DNA of 64,000 nucleotides from Vallitaleaceae bacterium (lineage in GTDB: Bacteria > Bacillota > Clostridia > Lachnospirales > Vallitaleaceae). Where the stretch lies: assembly GCA_028277605.1 (NCBI GenBank), contig JANQFZ010000076.1:1-64000 (forward strand). Reading direction: 5' to 3'. This document shows, piece after piece, positions 45,543 to 55,800 of the stretch. The position numbers and the translations under genes were made by a program. The first letter of the stretch is position 1; each line of letters opens with the position of its first letter. Below the pieces are notes generated by a model that did not search any database, had not been told where the DNA came from, and saw nothing but the letters and a program-made list of their open reading frames with translations.

Positions 45543-45753
45543 ATCTAATGACCTCCTTTATCTAAATAATCCTATTATAATACAAAAAATATGAAATGTC
45601 CAATAAACTTACTTCATCTATTGAACATAACCTTCTTATACTATTACACTTACTTTATTCAATTCATTTATCTTTGTTGATTTAGGATTTTGTCTCTATT
45701 ATATCTTTTGTTATTATAGAAAAATTATGCATAGCTAATTTTCTATCAATAAT

Positions 45754-46464
45754 TCATCTCTTAAAAACGTCTACATGGAACTTATATAAGTCAGATCGAT
45801 AGTAGGATTCTTCATAAAAAAGTTTTTCTCCGCCTGTTATACAGCTTACACCTTTACATTTTAGTAAAGCCCTTGGTTTACTTAATTTGAGAACCCTCAT
45901 CAACACAGCATTTGAGATACAAGCATCCATATCATAGGAAATATTTTCAACGGTATATTGATAAACACTTCTTAATAGTTTATATAAGGATTGCGTTAAA
46001 TCATGGTCAATCAAACCAGGACATTTTTCTTTTGGAATGTAAATGGTTTCAAGTGCCATAGGGATATCGTTTCCAAATCTTAGTCTTTTTATTTTATAAT
46101 ACTCAGTAGATGGAGCAAGCTGTAGGATTGTACTAATCTCTTTTAACTGATAAACGGTTGAGAGCTCTATAATACTAGTGCTGGGCGTATAACCTTGCTC
46201 TTTTAATGTATCTGTAAAACTTTTACAGTTTTCTTGTAATAACTTAGGATTAGATACAAAAGTTCCCCTTCCTTTTTCACGAAAAACTATACCTTCCTTA
46301 ACTAGTTCATTCAATGCCTGCCTTGCTGTCATTCTGCTGATATTATAGTAAGCACTTAATTCTCTTTCTGAAGGTATCTTATCTCCAGACTGATATTCTC
46401 CCATATTAATTTTTTCCTCTAGTGTTTTTTTGATGCTTTGGTAAACGGGCTCTTCTTTTCCCAT
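45754..46464 (-). CDS. GntR-family (HutC/UTRA type) transcriptional regulator
   Basis: About 236 residues: winged-helix DNA-binding domain (SGDKIPSERELSAYYNISRMTARQALNELVKEGIVFREKGRGTFV, about 25-70) and a UTRA effector domain (IIELSTVYQLKEISTILQLAPSTEYYKIKRLR, ALETIYIPKEKCPGL, CKGVSCITGGEKLFYEESYYRSD). UTRA domains bind small molecules, often phospho-sugars or organic acids. It is divergent from pflBA, and a dyad lies in the pfl promoter, so pfl control is likely. ATG at 46464 is preferred over an upstream GTG (46476). Confidence 0.9.
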   Translation of the reverse strand: MGKEEPVYQSIKKTLEEKINMGEYQSGDKIPSERELSAYYNISRMTARQALNELVKEGIVFREKGRGTFVSNPKLLQENCKSFTDTLKEQGYTPSTSIIELSTVYQLKEISTILQLAPSTEYYKIKRLRFGNDIPMALETIYIPKEKCPGLIDHDLTQSLYKLLRSVYQYTVENISYDMDACISNAVLMRVLKLSKPRALLKCKGVSCITGGEKLFYEESYYRSDLYKFHVDVFKR

Positions 46465-46502
46465 GTTTTTCCCCACTTTATTGACCTTTTATTAATTGTT
46501 TT

Positions 46503-46531
46503 ATTGTAACATCTAATTTCTTCTTTTACAA
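46503..46531 (-). promoter_or_regulatory. Promoter of the GntR-family gene
   Basis: On the minus strand TTGTAA (46531-46526) and TACAAT (46508-46503) with a 17-base spacer, about 40 bases before the start codon. Confidence 0.6.
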
Positions 46532-46609
46532 TACCACGACATCAAGAATAAAGCTTAGGGTAAACGGTAAAAAATGAATAGTTAATAATTATTATTACAT
46601 AAAAGTATA

Positions 46610-46639
46610 TTGACGTGTATACAGTATACGTGATATAAT
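46610..46639 (+). promoter_or_regulatory. pflBA promoter with embedded operator dyad
   Basis: TTGACG (46610-46615) and TATAAT (46634-46639) with an 18-base spacer. Inside the spacer GTATACAGTATAC (46617-46629) is a perfect 13-bp dyad, well placed for repression by the divergent GntR-family protein. The implied leader is about 135 bases. With the gntR promoter this accounts for the 318-base gap 46465-46782. Confidence 0.72.
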
Positions 46640-46782
46640 ACTTTTGAAAAAAAACATAAAGATTTCAATGAGTTTTGATCATACTATACTTATAGGTTGT
46701 TTATCAAGCTAGAATTTTATTTTTAAATAAGATACTTATGTAGTTAAAATGCATATTCAATATTTTAAGGGAGGCATGAACG

Positions 46783-49014
46783 ATGAAGGAAGCATGGAAT
46801 GATTTTAATTCAGGTAAATGGATGAAAACAATTGATGTTAGAAGCTTTATTCAATCTAATTACGTACCTTATGAAGGGGATAGCAGTTTTTTAGAAGGAC
46901 CTACTCAAGATACACTAAGATTATGGGAAAAAGTATCAGAGCTTTCTAAAGAAGAGATGAAAAATGGCATTCTAGATGTTGAAACAAAAACACCTTCTTC
47001 TATAACATCTCACGAACCCGGTTACGTTGACAAATCCCTTGAGAAAATTGTGGGACTTCAAACTGACCAGCCATTGAAAAGAGGGATAATGCCATTTGGT
47101 GGTATTCGAGTGGTTAAAAATGCGTTAAATGCTTATGGCTATGAACTAGATAAAACAACAGATAAAATTTTCAAACATTATCGTAAAACCCACAATGATG
47201 GTGTTTTTGATGCCTATACAGAAGATATGAGAAAGGCAAGACATTCTGGCGTTATTACAGGTCTTCCAGATGCTTATGGAAGAGGAAGAATCATTGGTGA
47301 CTACAGACGTGTTGCTCTTTATGGTATTGATACTCTAATGAATGGTAAACAGTTAGAGAAAAAACAATTAGAAATGGATTACATGGAATCCGATGTCATC
47401 GTGTTAAGAGAAGAACTATCTGAACAGATGAAAGCGCTTAATCAACTAAAAGAAATGGCAACCTCTTATGGATTTGATATCAGTAAGCCTGCTAAAAATG
47501 CAATAGAAGCAATTCAATGGACATATTTTGGTTATCTTGCAGCTATCAAAGAGCAGGATGGAGCAGCTATGTCACTTGGTAGAATATCTACCTTCTTAGA
47601 TATCTATATTGAAAGAGATCTTAAAAAAGGCATTCTCACAGAATTAGAAGCACAGGAACTCATAGACCAATTTGTTATGAAATTACGTATGGTACGTTTT
47701 TTAAGAACACCTTCCTATAATGAATTATTCTCTGGTGATCCGACATGGGTAACAGAAGTAATTGGTGGTATGGGTATTGATGGTAGAACACTTGTTACAA
47801 AAAACAGCTTTAGAATACTTCAAACCCTCTACAATTTAGGTCCTGCACCTGAGCCAAACTTGACCATTCTATGGTCTGTGAACCTACCAGAAGCATTTAA
47901 ACGTTTTGTTGCAAAAATCTCTATTGATACAAGTTCCATTCAATATGAAAACGATGATCTAATGCGTGTCTGGTACGGAGATGATTATGGCATTGCATGC
48001 TGTGTCTCTGCTATGAAAATAGGTAAACAAATGCAATTCTTTGGTGCTAGAGCTAACCTAGCTAAAGCTTTACTCTATGCCATTAATGGTGGTGTTGATG
48101 AAAAGTCAGGGGAACAAATTGGTCCTCAATTTGCACCGATTACCTCAGAATATCTAGACTATGATGAAGTCGTTTATAAATTTGATCAAATTTTAGATTG
48201 GCTTGCTCAGCTTTATATTAATACACTCAATATCATTCATTACATGCATGATAAATACAGTTACGAAAAGCTACAGATGGCACTACATGATAAGAACATC
48301 TTAAGAACCTCTGCATGCGGTATAGCTGGATTATCTGTTGTCGCAGATTCTTTATCAGCTATGAAATACTCAAAAGTTAAGGTTATTCGACGTGAAGACG
48401 GATTAGCAGTGGATTACGAAGTAGAAGAGGGTAGCTACCCAGCGTATGGTAATAACGATGAGCGTGTGGATGATATTGCATGCTGGATTGTTGAACGATT
48501 CATGAATAAGTTGAGAAAACACAAAACTTATAGAGATTCTGTCCCTACCTTGTCTATATTAACCATCACATCTAATGTAGTGTATGGCAAAAAAACTGGT
48601 AGCACACCAGATGGAAGAAAAGCGGGAGATCCCTTTGCTCCAGGTGCAAATCCTATGCATGGAAGAGATACCAATGGTGCAATTGCCTCAATGGCGTCTG
48701 TGGCTAAGCTACCTTATGAACACGCAGAAGATGGTATATCATATACCTTCTCTATAGTTCCAAAAGCCTTAGGTAAAACTGAAGAAACGAGAGTGGATAA
48801 TTTAGTTGGTATGATGGATGGTTACTTTAGTGACGATGGACACCATATTAATGTTAATGTTTTTGATAGAGAAACCTTGATTGATGCTATGGATCATCCT
48901 GAAAAATATCCTCAATTAACAATTCGTGTGTCTGGCTATGCTGTAAATTTTGTTAAGCTAACCAGAGAACAGCAACTAGATGTTATCCATAGAACCTTCC
49001 ATGAGCGTATTTAA
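46783..49014 (+). CDS. pflB: Formate C-acetyltransferase (pyruvate formate-lyase)
   Basis: Glycyl-radical enzyme converting pyruvate and CoA to formate and acetyl-CoA. 743 residues, normal for PflB. The catalytic Cys-Cys pair is in [10 protein letters not shown] (about 406-407) and the glycyl radical motif RVSGYAVNF has Gly about 718. Also [20 protein letters not shown] and [29 protein letters not shown] precedes the ATG. The activase gene follows after 38 bases. Both need strict anoxia. Confidence 0.97.
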   Translation: MKEAWNDFNSGKWMKTIDVRSFIQSNYVPYEGDSSFLEGPTQDTLRLWEKVSELSKEEMKNGILDVETKTPSSITSHEPGYVDKSLEKIVGLQTDQPLKRGIMPFGGIRVVKNALNAYGYELDKTTDKIFKHYRKTHNDGVFDAYTEDMRKARHSGVITGLPDAYGRGRIIGDYRRVALYGIDTLMNGKQLEKKQLEMDYMESDVIVLREELSEQMKALNQLKEMATSYGFDISKPAKNAIEAIQWTYFGYLAAIKEQDGAAMSLGRISTFLDIYIERDLKKGILTELEAQELIDQFVMKLRMVRFLRTPSYNELFSGDPTWVTEVIGGMGIDGRTLVTKNSFRILQTLYNLGPAPEPNLTILWSVNLPEAFKRFVAKISIDTSSIQYENDDLMRVWYGDDYGIACCVSAMKIGKQMQFFGARANLAKALLYAINGGVDEKSGEQIGPQFAPITSEYLDYDEVVYKFDQILDWLAQLYINTLNIIHYMHDKYSYEKLQMALHDKNILRTSACGIAGLSVVADSLSAMKYSKVKVIRREDGLAVDYEVEEGSYPAYGNNDERVDDIACWIVERFMNKLRKHKTYRDSVPTLSILTITSNVVYGKKTGSTPDGRKAGDPFAPGANPMHGRDTNGAIASMASVAKLPYEHAEDGISYTFSIVPKALGKTEETRVDNLVGMMDGYFSDDGHHINVNVFDRETLIDAMDHPEKYPQLTIRVSGYAVNFVKLTREQQLDVIHRTFHERI

Positions 49015-49052
49015 GTATTTTCATGGTGTAGCCAATAAAGGTGGTGATAGCG

Positions 49053-49784
49053 ATGCATTTAGAAGGTAGTATTCATTCTATTGAAACGTGTGGAACTGTG
49101 GATGGTCCAGGTATACGGTATGTTATTTTTTTTCAAGGTTGTCCCCTAAGATGTCAGTACTGTCATAATCCTGATACATGGGCACTTAATCAAGGAAAGA
49201 CAAAAACTGTGGAAGAACTTATTACCGACATAAAAAAATACAAATCCTATATCAACTTCTCACGTGGCGGTGTTACAGCCACAGGTGGTGAACCACTGGT
49301 TCAGTATCAATTTGTTGAATCTTTGTTTAAGCAATGTCGAAAAGAAGGGATTCATACTGCATTAGACACTTCTGGTTATATCTTTAATGATAAAATTAAA
49401 GAAGTCCTTGAGTATACAGATTTGGTTTTATTAGATATTAAATGCATGAATCCTGAACAATATAAATATATAACAGCTGTAAAATTGGATCCTACTATTG
49501 CATTTATGAACTATCTTGGAGAAATCAACAAACCTGTATGGGTACGTTACGTTCTTGTTCCAGGTTTAAGCGATAATCCCGATCACATACATGCTTTAGG
49601 GCATTATCTAAGTCAGTTTAGTAATATGGAAAGATTTGAGCTGTTACCATTTCATAAAATGGGAGAATACAAATGGGAAGAGCTTGGTTATGATTATAAA
49701 TTAAAACAGACAATGGAGCCTACACAGCAAGAAATTGATGCTGCTACAGCTATTTTAGAATCTTACAAAATCGATGTTAACTAG
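49053..49784 (+). CDS. pflA: Pyruvate formate-lyase activating enzyme (radical SAM)
   Basis: 243 residues. Radical-SAM cluster motif CPLRCQYCHNPDTW (C-x3-C-x2-C), the N-terminal IETCGTVDGPGIRYVIFFQG typical of PflA, GGVTATGGEPLVQ, and DLVLLDIKCM, LVPGLSDNPDHI. It makes the glycyl radical on PflB from SAM and an electron from flavodoxin or ferredoxin. The ATG at 49053 has AAAGGTGG eight bases upstream; GTG codons at 49041 are less likely starts. Second gene of pflBA. Confidence 0.96.
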   Translation: MHLEGSIHSIETCGTVDGPGIRYVIFFQGCPLRCQYCHNPDTWALNQGKTKTVEELITDIKKYKSYINFSRGGVTATGGEPLVQYQFVESLFKQCRKEGIHTALDTSGYIFNDKIKEVLEYTDLVLLDIKCMNPEQYKYITAVKLDPTIAFMNYLGEINKPVWVRYVLVPGLSDNPDHIHALGHYLSQFSNMERFELLPFHKMGEYKWEELGYDYKLKQTMEPTQQEIDAATAILESYKIDVN

Positions 49785-49839
49785 CACTGATCTATCAACT
49801 GCAATTTAAGTAGAATGTCTAAGTAAGCTACTAGAAAAG

Positions 49840-49881
49840 GGTCTACTCTATGGGGTATAGTTATGCCTATTAGAGTAGACC
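49840..49881 (+). terminator. Hairpin downstream of pflBA
   Basis: GGTCTACTCTA (49840-49850) and TAGAGTAGACC (49871-49881) form an 11-bp perfect stem that may extend inward (GGTAT/ATGCC). The T tract after it is poor, so termination or message-end stabilising are both possible. Confidence 0.5.
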
Positions 49882-49938
49882 TAACCTACATAAAATTTTG
49901 ATTCATTTACCTAAAATCAATTATTTTTAGAAATAGGC

Positions 49939-49965
49939 TTGTATTATTGTTTTCTTTGGTATAAA
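49939..49965 (+). promoter_or_regulatory. Possible promoter of the ferredoxin gene
   Basis: TTGTAT (49939-49944) and TATAAA (49960-49965) are 15 bases apart, short of the optimum, 35 bases before the start codon. Confidence 0.35.
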
Positions 49966-49999
49966 ATTAAAATACAAAATATTTTAGGAGGTGCTATTT

Positions 50000-50170
50000 A
50001 TGGCATTTGTAATTAATGATGATTGTATTTGTTGTGGAGCTTGTGAACCTGAATGTCCAGTTGAAGCAATTACTGAAGGTGATAGTAAATATGTAATTAA
50101 CCCTGATATATGTATAGATTGTGGCGCTTGCCAGAATGTATGTCCTGTTGATGCTCCCAACCCAGAATAA
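50000..50170 (+). CDS. 2[4Fe-4S] ferredoxin
   Basis: A 56-residue clostridial-type ferredoxin, below common ORF size cut-offs. It has two cluster motifs: CICCGACEPECP (about 9-20) and CIDCGACQNVCP (about 38-49), with the usual pseudo-two-fold layout and the short linker EAITEGDSKYVINPD. TTTTAGGAGG nine bases before the ATG is a strong ribosome binding site. It is the likely electron carrier for enzymes such as PorCDAB and the radical-SAM activase nearby, though that is inference. A frame of 76 codons on the other strand over the same DNA is a shadow. Confidence 0.96.
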   Translation: MAFVINDDCICCGACEPECPVEAITEGDSKYVINPDICIDCGACQNVCPVDAPNPE

Positions 50171-50210
50171 GTATTACATGAGTTAAAATAAAAAGTTAAG
50201 CATATAAAAT

Positions 50211-50234
50211 ACAACTCGTCCTAGGACGAGTTGT
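50211..50234. terminator. Terminator between ferredoxin and MerR-type genes
   Basis: ACAACTCGTCC (50211-50221) and GGACGAGTTGT (50224-50234) form an 11-bp stem with a two-base centre (effectively a CCTAGG tip). On the minus strand ATTTTAT follows, fitting the end of the MerR-type gene; TTCATTA follows on the plus strand. Confidence 0.8.
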
Positions 50235-50237
50235 TCA

Positions 50238-50807
50238 TTATGCTTCCTTATTTTTATTCTTTCTCTTTAGACTAAAAAAACTTCTTTTATTGGTTGAAAT
50301 AGCTGCTTCTTGCCTCATTTTTTGGATTTCTCTTAACGTTTCATCTAATTTCTTATATCTTTTTTCTTCAATTTCTTCTCTTGTTCTTAAAAAACCACCT
50401 AGCTCCTCAGAAACTTCCTTTTTTATTTCCTGCTTTAAAGCTTCATTATTGCTCTTTAATGATTCTTCTATAATCTGTTTCATAAATGTTTGGAACTGCT
50501 TGACTTTATTATTAGGCTCAGCTAATGTAGTTTCAGTCGTTGTAAACTCTTTCTCAAGTTCTACAGGTAAGGTATCCCCCATATTAATATTAGGTAACAG
50601 CATCTTAATTGCCCTTAACTGAAGCCCTTGCTCCTTAAGCAGCTTAATATTCTTTAAAATCATGATTTGCTCATCTTTATAATACCTATGCCCTAATTCA
50701 TTCCTTGGAATTTGCAACTCTAGTTCCTCTTCCCAATATCTAAGTACATGAGATTCTACCTCAAGTAGTTTTGCTGCATCTGATATCATATATCTTAAGT
50801 CTGACAT
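50238..50807 (-). CDS. MerR-family DNA-binding protein with coiled-coil C terminus
   Basis: 189 residues. Residues 1-70 form a MerR-type helix-turn-helix and wing: MISDAAKLLEVESHVLRYWEEELELQIPRNELGHRYYKDEQIMILKNIKLL. The rest is a long charged, probably coiled helix (SEELGGFLRTREEIEEKRYKKLDETLREIQKMRQE) with a basic end. No effector-binding domain or metal Cys is seen. Such short MerR-like proteins can bind DNA architecturally (compare RacA), but its target is unknown. Own promoter upstream; terminator downstream. Confidence 0.85.
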   Translation of the reverse strand: MSDLRYMISDAAKLLEVESHVLRYWEEELELQIPRNELGHRYYKDEQIMILKNIKLLKEQGLQLRAIKMLLPNINMGDTLPVELEKEFTTTETTLAEPNNKVKQFQTFMKQIIEESLKSNNEALKQEIKKEVSEELGGFLRTREEIEEKRYKKLDETLREIQKMRQEAAISTNKRSFFSLKRKNKNKEA

Positions 50808-50844
50808 TGTCCCCCTCCTATAAGTGTATTTCCAATTATTTAAT

Positions 50845-50872
50845 ATTATACCATATATTTACATTTATACAA
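50845..50872 (-). promoter_or_regulatory. Promoter of the MerR-type gene
   Basis: On the minus strand TTGTAT (50872-50867) and a perfect TATAAT (50850-50845) with a 16-base spacer; GGAGGGGG ribosome binding site just before the ATG. Confidence 0.6.
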
Positions 50873-51006
50873 GCCATAGTTTAGAATTAATTATGAATAG
50901 GTTTATTCAACTTTAACAAGTTTTATCTAACTAAAATAAAAGGTAATTACGAAAGACAGTCAAAGCTTATACTTATCATTAAAGATATAGTATTTAACCT
51001 AACAAA

Positions 51007-51040
51007 AGCCTCCTAAATATAAAATGTTTATAAGGAGACT
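51007..51040 (-). terminator. Terminator after fliS
   Basis: On the minus strand AGTCTCCT (51040-51033) pairs with AGGAGGCT (51014-51007) with one G-U, then TTTTGTT. It lies 31 bases after fliS. Confidence 0.65.
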
Positions 51041-51070
51041 TTATTTCTTTTGCTTAATACTATTTTTATT

Positions 51071-51553
51071 TTATGCTTGAATACCTCTGTTCTGTCCATC
51101 TTCAACGATTATTTCATTTAATGTTTCTTTACTATAGGTTAAACCTGCATAGATTTTTTGAGTATTCTCCATAATAGGCTGCTGCTCTTTTTCCTGACTA
51201 GCCACCTGATTCCACCCTTTTAAAAGAATACTTAACAGTTTCTTAACCTCAAGTAACGGTTGAGAGGTACATTGTATGGAGGCATTGACTAATAATTGAT
51301 TGGTATAGATATACAATGTTATGAGTGATACACTAATATCATAAGACATATCTAGACCGTTTGTCAGCTCTTTTAAATACTTCTGTGCTTGTGAAATGTT
51401 ATAGGAAAACATGGCTTTATCTGGTAATTCTTCTTGCTTTATGCACTTTAACGCTTGGTCTACAGCTTCAATCAATAATTCATACGTAATAACTAATAGC
51501 TGCCCTTGACTTGCATTAATAATTCTATTTTTATAAGTATTAAGCACCATCAC
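51071..51553 (-). CDS. fliS: Flagellar export chaperone FliS
   Basis: 160 residues of FliS pattern: NTYKNRIINASQGQLLVITYELLIEAVDQAL at the N terminus (Y-x5-N/T-x-S-x2-Q-L), NISQAQKYLKELTNGLDMSYDISVSLITLYIYTNQLLVNAS and PLLEVKKLLSILLKGWNQV. FliS binds the C-terminal helix of flagellin in the cytosol and keeps it unfolded for export. The C-terminal tail (after about 125) is longer than usual. It starts ten bases after flagellin and shares its message. Confidence 0.9.
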   Translation of the reverse strand: MMVLNTYKNRIINASQGQLLVITYELLIEAVDQALKCIKQEELPDKAMFSYNISQAQKYLKELTNGLDMSYDISVSLITLYIYTNQLLVNASIQCTSQPLLEVKKLLSILLKGWNQVASQEKEQQPIMENTQKIYAGLTYSKETLNEIIVEDGQNRGIQA

Positions 51554-51562
51554 TACACTCCT

Positions 51563-52660
51563 CTATCGTTGTAAAAGCTGTAAAATCGTTTGAGGTCTTT
51601 GATTGGCTTGAGCAAGCATGGAGGTACTAGCTTGGGTCAATATATTGCTCTGAGTGTAGTTAGCCATTTCTTCTGCCATATCTGTATCCATAATTCTTGA
51701 ATAAGATGCTGTTAAATTTTGGCTCGCAGCTTCAAGATTTTTTACTGTATGCTCAAGACGGTTCTGATAAGCGCCTAGCCTTGATCGAACAGCAGAAACT
51801 GTACTGAGGGCATCAGCTACAATACTGATAGCTTTCTCTGCATCCTCAGCCTCTAGTAGACTTATATTTTCAATACCTAAGGACTTAGGGGACATATCGG
51901 GTATTGATATTTCCATATTTTGGTCTTTATTTGCGCCAATATGTAAATGTATAGAACCAACATCTAATACCATTACTTTGTAATTGCTAGCTACAGGACC
52001 CACTACATCTTCCAAAACCATTTCAAATCCATTGACATCTTTAATTGTAACTGTATCAGCAACACAGGTTACAGTAGCTCCAGCTGGAAAATTTGCACCT
52101 AAAACAACTTGAACATCATGTGTCATAGGTACATATTGCTGTGTTATATCAAGTACATAAACTCCAGCCTCAACCCCATCTGTAAAATTACCCACTTTTA
52201 GTGATGCATTATCACTTGTGTAAGCATAGTTTTGCCTACTCATATTCCCATTTAATAACTTTTTTTCATTAAATTCTATATCCTCTGACACTCTATTTAT
52301 TTCTTGTAACAGCTGGTCAACTTCCTCTTGAATATTGGCTCTATCTTCATCATTGTAAGTACCAGATGCTGCTTGCACGGATAGCTCTTTCATCCTTTGA
52401 AGCATGTTATGGACTTCACTAAGAGCACCTTCTGCTGTTTGAATTAAGGAGATACCATCCATAGCATTTCGGTTTGCAAGGTCTAAACCCCTAATCTGAG
52501 CATTCATTTTATGTGTGATGGCTAATCCAACTGCATTATCAGAGGCTTTATTAATTTGAAGTCCAGAGGATAACCTTTCCAAAGAATTTGCTAGTCTCAT
52601 ATCATTTTTGTTTAATTGCTGTAATACTCTAAGGGCTGATATATTATCATTGATTTTCAC
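51563..52660 (-). CDS. Flagellin
   Basis: 365 residues. The conserved N-terminal D0/D1 region (VKINDNISALRVLQQLNKNDMRLANSLERLSSGLQINKASDNAVG, about 1-140) and C-terminal D0 (DTDMAEEMANYTQSNILTQASTSMLAQANQRPQTILQLL) are intact; the variable centre (about 160-250) is small. The ATG-like start is a GTG at 52660 with GGAGAGGTG seven bases upstream; TTG-type starts upstream (to 52681) lack support. A sigma-D promoter lies at 52727-52754. A two-gene unit with fliS. Confidence 0.95.
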   Translation of the reverse strand: MKINDNISALRVLQQLNKNDMRLANSLERLSSGLQINKASDNAVGLAITHKMNAQIRGLDLANRNAMDGISLIQTAEGALSEVHNMLQRMKELSVQAASGTYNDEDRANIQEEVDQLLQEINRVSEDIEFNEKKLLNGNMSRQNYAYTSDNASLKVGNFTDGVEAGVYVLDITQQYVPMTHDVQVVLGANFPAGATVTCVADTVTIKDVNGFEMVLEDVVGPVASNYKVMVLDVGSIHLHIGANKDQNMEISIPDMSPKSLGIENISLLEAEDAEKAISIVADALSTVSAVRSRLGAYQNRLEHTVKNLEAASQNLTASYSRIMDTDMAEEMANYTQSNILTQASTSMLAQANQRPQTILQLLQR

Positions 52661-52726
52661 TCTTATACACCTCTCCTGCATCTTTATGATTATGTTAAAG
52701 CTTTATTGCTTAATGTTCTACTAATA

Positions 52727-52754
52727 TTATCGGTTTAATCTTAGCATTACTTTA
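52727..52754 (-). promoter_or_regulatory. Sigma-D (FliA-type) promoter of flagellin-fliS
   Basis: On the minus strand TAAA (52754-52751), 16 bases, then ACCGATAA (52734-52727); the consensus is TAAA-N15-GCCGATAA. It lies 67 bases before the flagellin GTG and inside or just past the small ORF at 52747-52857. Confidence 0.8.
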
Positions 52755-52857
52755 CTTTTGCTTTCTCCTTATCAATACTTTGAATTAATATAGTGAAAGC
52801 TTTAGCAAGCTCTTTAATTTCCTTTTCTTTATGTTTCCTGCCTGTAGTTCTGTTCAT
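52747..52857 (-). CDS. Small basic ORF of 36 codons overlapping the end of the large flagellar gene
   Basis: The ATG at 52857 follows GAGGTG by four bases and lies within the last codons of the large flagellar gene in another frame, which is typical of translational coupling. The product is 36 residues, basic and helical: it begins MNRTTGRKHKEKEIKELAKA, continues with a hydrophobic stretch (FTILIQSI) and ends in KEKAKVK. Codon composition looks protein-like. Its stop abuts the flagellin -35 region. Function unknown; perhaps a flagellar regulatory peptide. It would be refuted if relatives lack it. Confidence 0.5.
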   Translation of the reverse strand: MNRTTGRKHKEKEIKELAKAFTILIQSIDKEKAKVK

Positions 52858-55800
52858 AGGACACCTCATTTCTCTGGGTGGTAATAGGCAGTAAACCATT
52901 CTCAGCTTCAGGATTATCTAAAGCAAAAAGAACCGTCCCTACCACTTGAAGGTCTTCTAGAATCTGTGTGAAGTGATTTTCGTATTGTTTAATGAAGTCA
53001 GTATTCTCCTGTTGGTCGGAGGTTACCGTTATATTTACAGTTTGTTCTTGTTTATGGATAAGCATACGGACTCTTCCCAGCTCGTTTGTTTTCAAGGATA
53101 GAATGAAATGAATGCCTTCCTTTTCTATTCTTTCATCCGATAAGTCCTTAAGGATATACATATTTAACTGAGTGGTGCTGTCGTCTGTGACTATAGGAAT
53201 TGGATAATAGTTTTCTTTTAGTTGAATAGTTCCTTGCATGTTGAATACTTCTAAAGCGGAATCTAGGGCTCTAAGCTGATCTGTTGATGTATCGGGGCTT
53301 AATAATAAATCTGTTTTTAACTGGTTAAGGTGCTTTTCCAGAGTTTTATTTATACTCTTTAAATCTATGTTTTCTAGATTATCTAAGGGCTGTTTGAGTA
53401 AGGTATGGAGTGTTTTTCTGCTTTTTTCATCTAAATGCCCCAATAATTTTTCTAACCGTTCACTGAGTTCAAAAGGTTTATTAACCATTGACTGCATAGT
53501 GGAAATATGTCTTATAGTTAGAGGTATATCATATTTTATCATTTCTCTTAGTACAGCCTCTTTCACGCCATCCAATTGCTGGATATGCTGAACAATATCC
53601 TGGGAGTTATTGGTGTTCCCCTTAACTTCTTGTTCTAAGAAATACTGTTTTATCATATCTTCAAGAGATTGTTCCCCATAGGCATCATTCTCTTTCATCA
53701 CTTGTTGAAGTCTTTCGCTATCTATGGACTGTATCCATGCCTCTATGGTTTCCTCCATTGATTGTCCTTGAATGAGAGTATTTTTATCTATATCTACTTG
53801 GAGTTCTTGTAATGCTAATGCTTGACTCACATTATTTTTTGTATATTCTAACCCTGCCTGAGTAAAAGCATTTTTTATAATTTGATTAATATTTTTATCA
53901 TTCACCTTCAATTCAGATAGATAACCAAAGGCTTCATCAATTGTTACATCTATTTTCGTTCTCTTAGCCCCTGTTGCTTGTAAGTACTTAGCTGCTTCCA
54001 TAAGATTATTGAGTGTCAACTTCATCTTATTTTTAACTAAAAAACCAACTGCTCTACCCTCTGATTGTGTTATGACATGAAGCATTCTATAAACACCTAT
54101 TAGTCCTTGCCTTTCTTTTGGAGATAGTTGCTTTTGCTGATCAAGCTCTAGAATCAAATGACTTAACTTATCGTTTAAATCTTCTCCCTTTGATGTATCA
54201 AACTGTGATAGATATTCAAGAACTTCATCAATAGGCATATCGATAGGTATATACTTATCTTTTATCATAGCTGCTATGATCGTAGGATGAAGCTCATTAA
54301 GTACTCGATTGACTTTCTTGTCAATTAACTTGATATGCTCGATCTGATTGTCTGTAATTTCAAGTCCATTGTAGGATAAAATTCTTGCCGCTCGCAAGTT
54401 GTCTTCTGTTACCTCTATGTTTTGCTCCAGTAGGATATGATCAAGTTGACCATAGGCTTTGAAAATAGAATCTCCCATATCCGTCCTTGGTTTAGTTCCT
54501 AATGTTTCATACATGACTTGGGCTTCTGAGAGAGCCACTAGAAGGTTCTTTCCATTTGTATTTAGTCCCCTAAGACTAAATGCGGTTTCATTAAGTAAAA
54601 TCCTGCCTAAGACAAGCGTTGGGATATGTTTTACTGATTCTATCTGTTGAATGGTTTCTTTCAGATGATGGATAGTTTGTTTATTATCAATAGCTCCTGC
54701 TTCTTTAAGCTTACTTCTGTAAACATCATTTTCAAGCTGTCTTAAATGCATAACTAATGTATCTAAGGTATCATTTTCTATATCTACATTATTTCGAGTG
54801 AGTTTTATTGCAGCATCAAAAGTCATTTTAAGTCTTATTTCTTGCAATTGATTTTTTGCTTCTATATAGGCTGGTGAGTAATTATCATTTATAAAAGCAT
54901 TCACATCAAAGGATTGCTTGAGTAACCCTAAATTCTTTAATGTCAACGGCTGACTATTCAGAATTAAATAAGCGAGCTGTTCATCTTTATATTGATCAAT
55001 CTCATTGACTAATCGCTTTATCTGGGATGGATTACTTATATTTTCTAGTTCTTGCTTAATTAAAAGTATATCACCTAAATCTCTATCCTCTTTCATATAT
55101 TGAACCGCTTTTTCTATAATAGAATTTATATCTATGGTGTTAGATATATTGGATAGAGAAAGCGCCTGTTCTATGTTATTCTTATCAACAGGGATATTAT
55201 TCTTTATGAGAAGTCTAGCCGCTTTTAAAGTCTTATCCTCTACAGATATTCCCTGCTGTTCTAACAGATTTCTAATTTGAGGTTCTAACCCCTTAAGTTG
55301 TTCATCACTAATCGGTATAGACTCCTCTGTATATGCTCCATCATCAGCTTTAGACTTCGATTGTCCGCTTGAATATTTTGCTTTATATACGTTATTAAGC
55401 GTTAAGGGGGTCTTGTTCTTAATCATCTGCGTTATGGTATAGTCATCAATAGTTGCACAAGTATTAAACTTGGTTACTGCCTCTTGTATCTTCTCTATGT
55501 TATGTACGTTTACTGGCAAATGATGCGACTTAAGTTTTTTTATAATGGCTTTTACTTCTTCACTTTTGCCGTAGATATGTTCATACTTCTTAACTTCCCG
55601 TTCTAACCATGTCTCTTCATCTATTTGAAGCACTTCCATCTGCTGCTTATTTTTGTTAACAAGGCTATATAAGGATTCTAAAGTCATTTTTAGAGGATGA
55701 TACTTTTCATCAAAAAGATATTTGACATCTTCACTGGTTACTTGATTCATTAAGGTATTCAGTTTTTTCTGGATGTCCTTTATACTTGTTTGTTCATTTT

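Noticed and set aside
49984-50214. Minus-strand open frame of 76 codons
   Set aside because: It is the shadow of the 56-residue ferredoxin gene on the other strand, which has a strong ribosome binding site and two cluster motifs.
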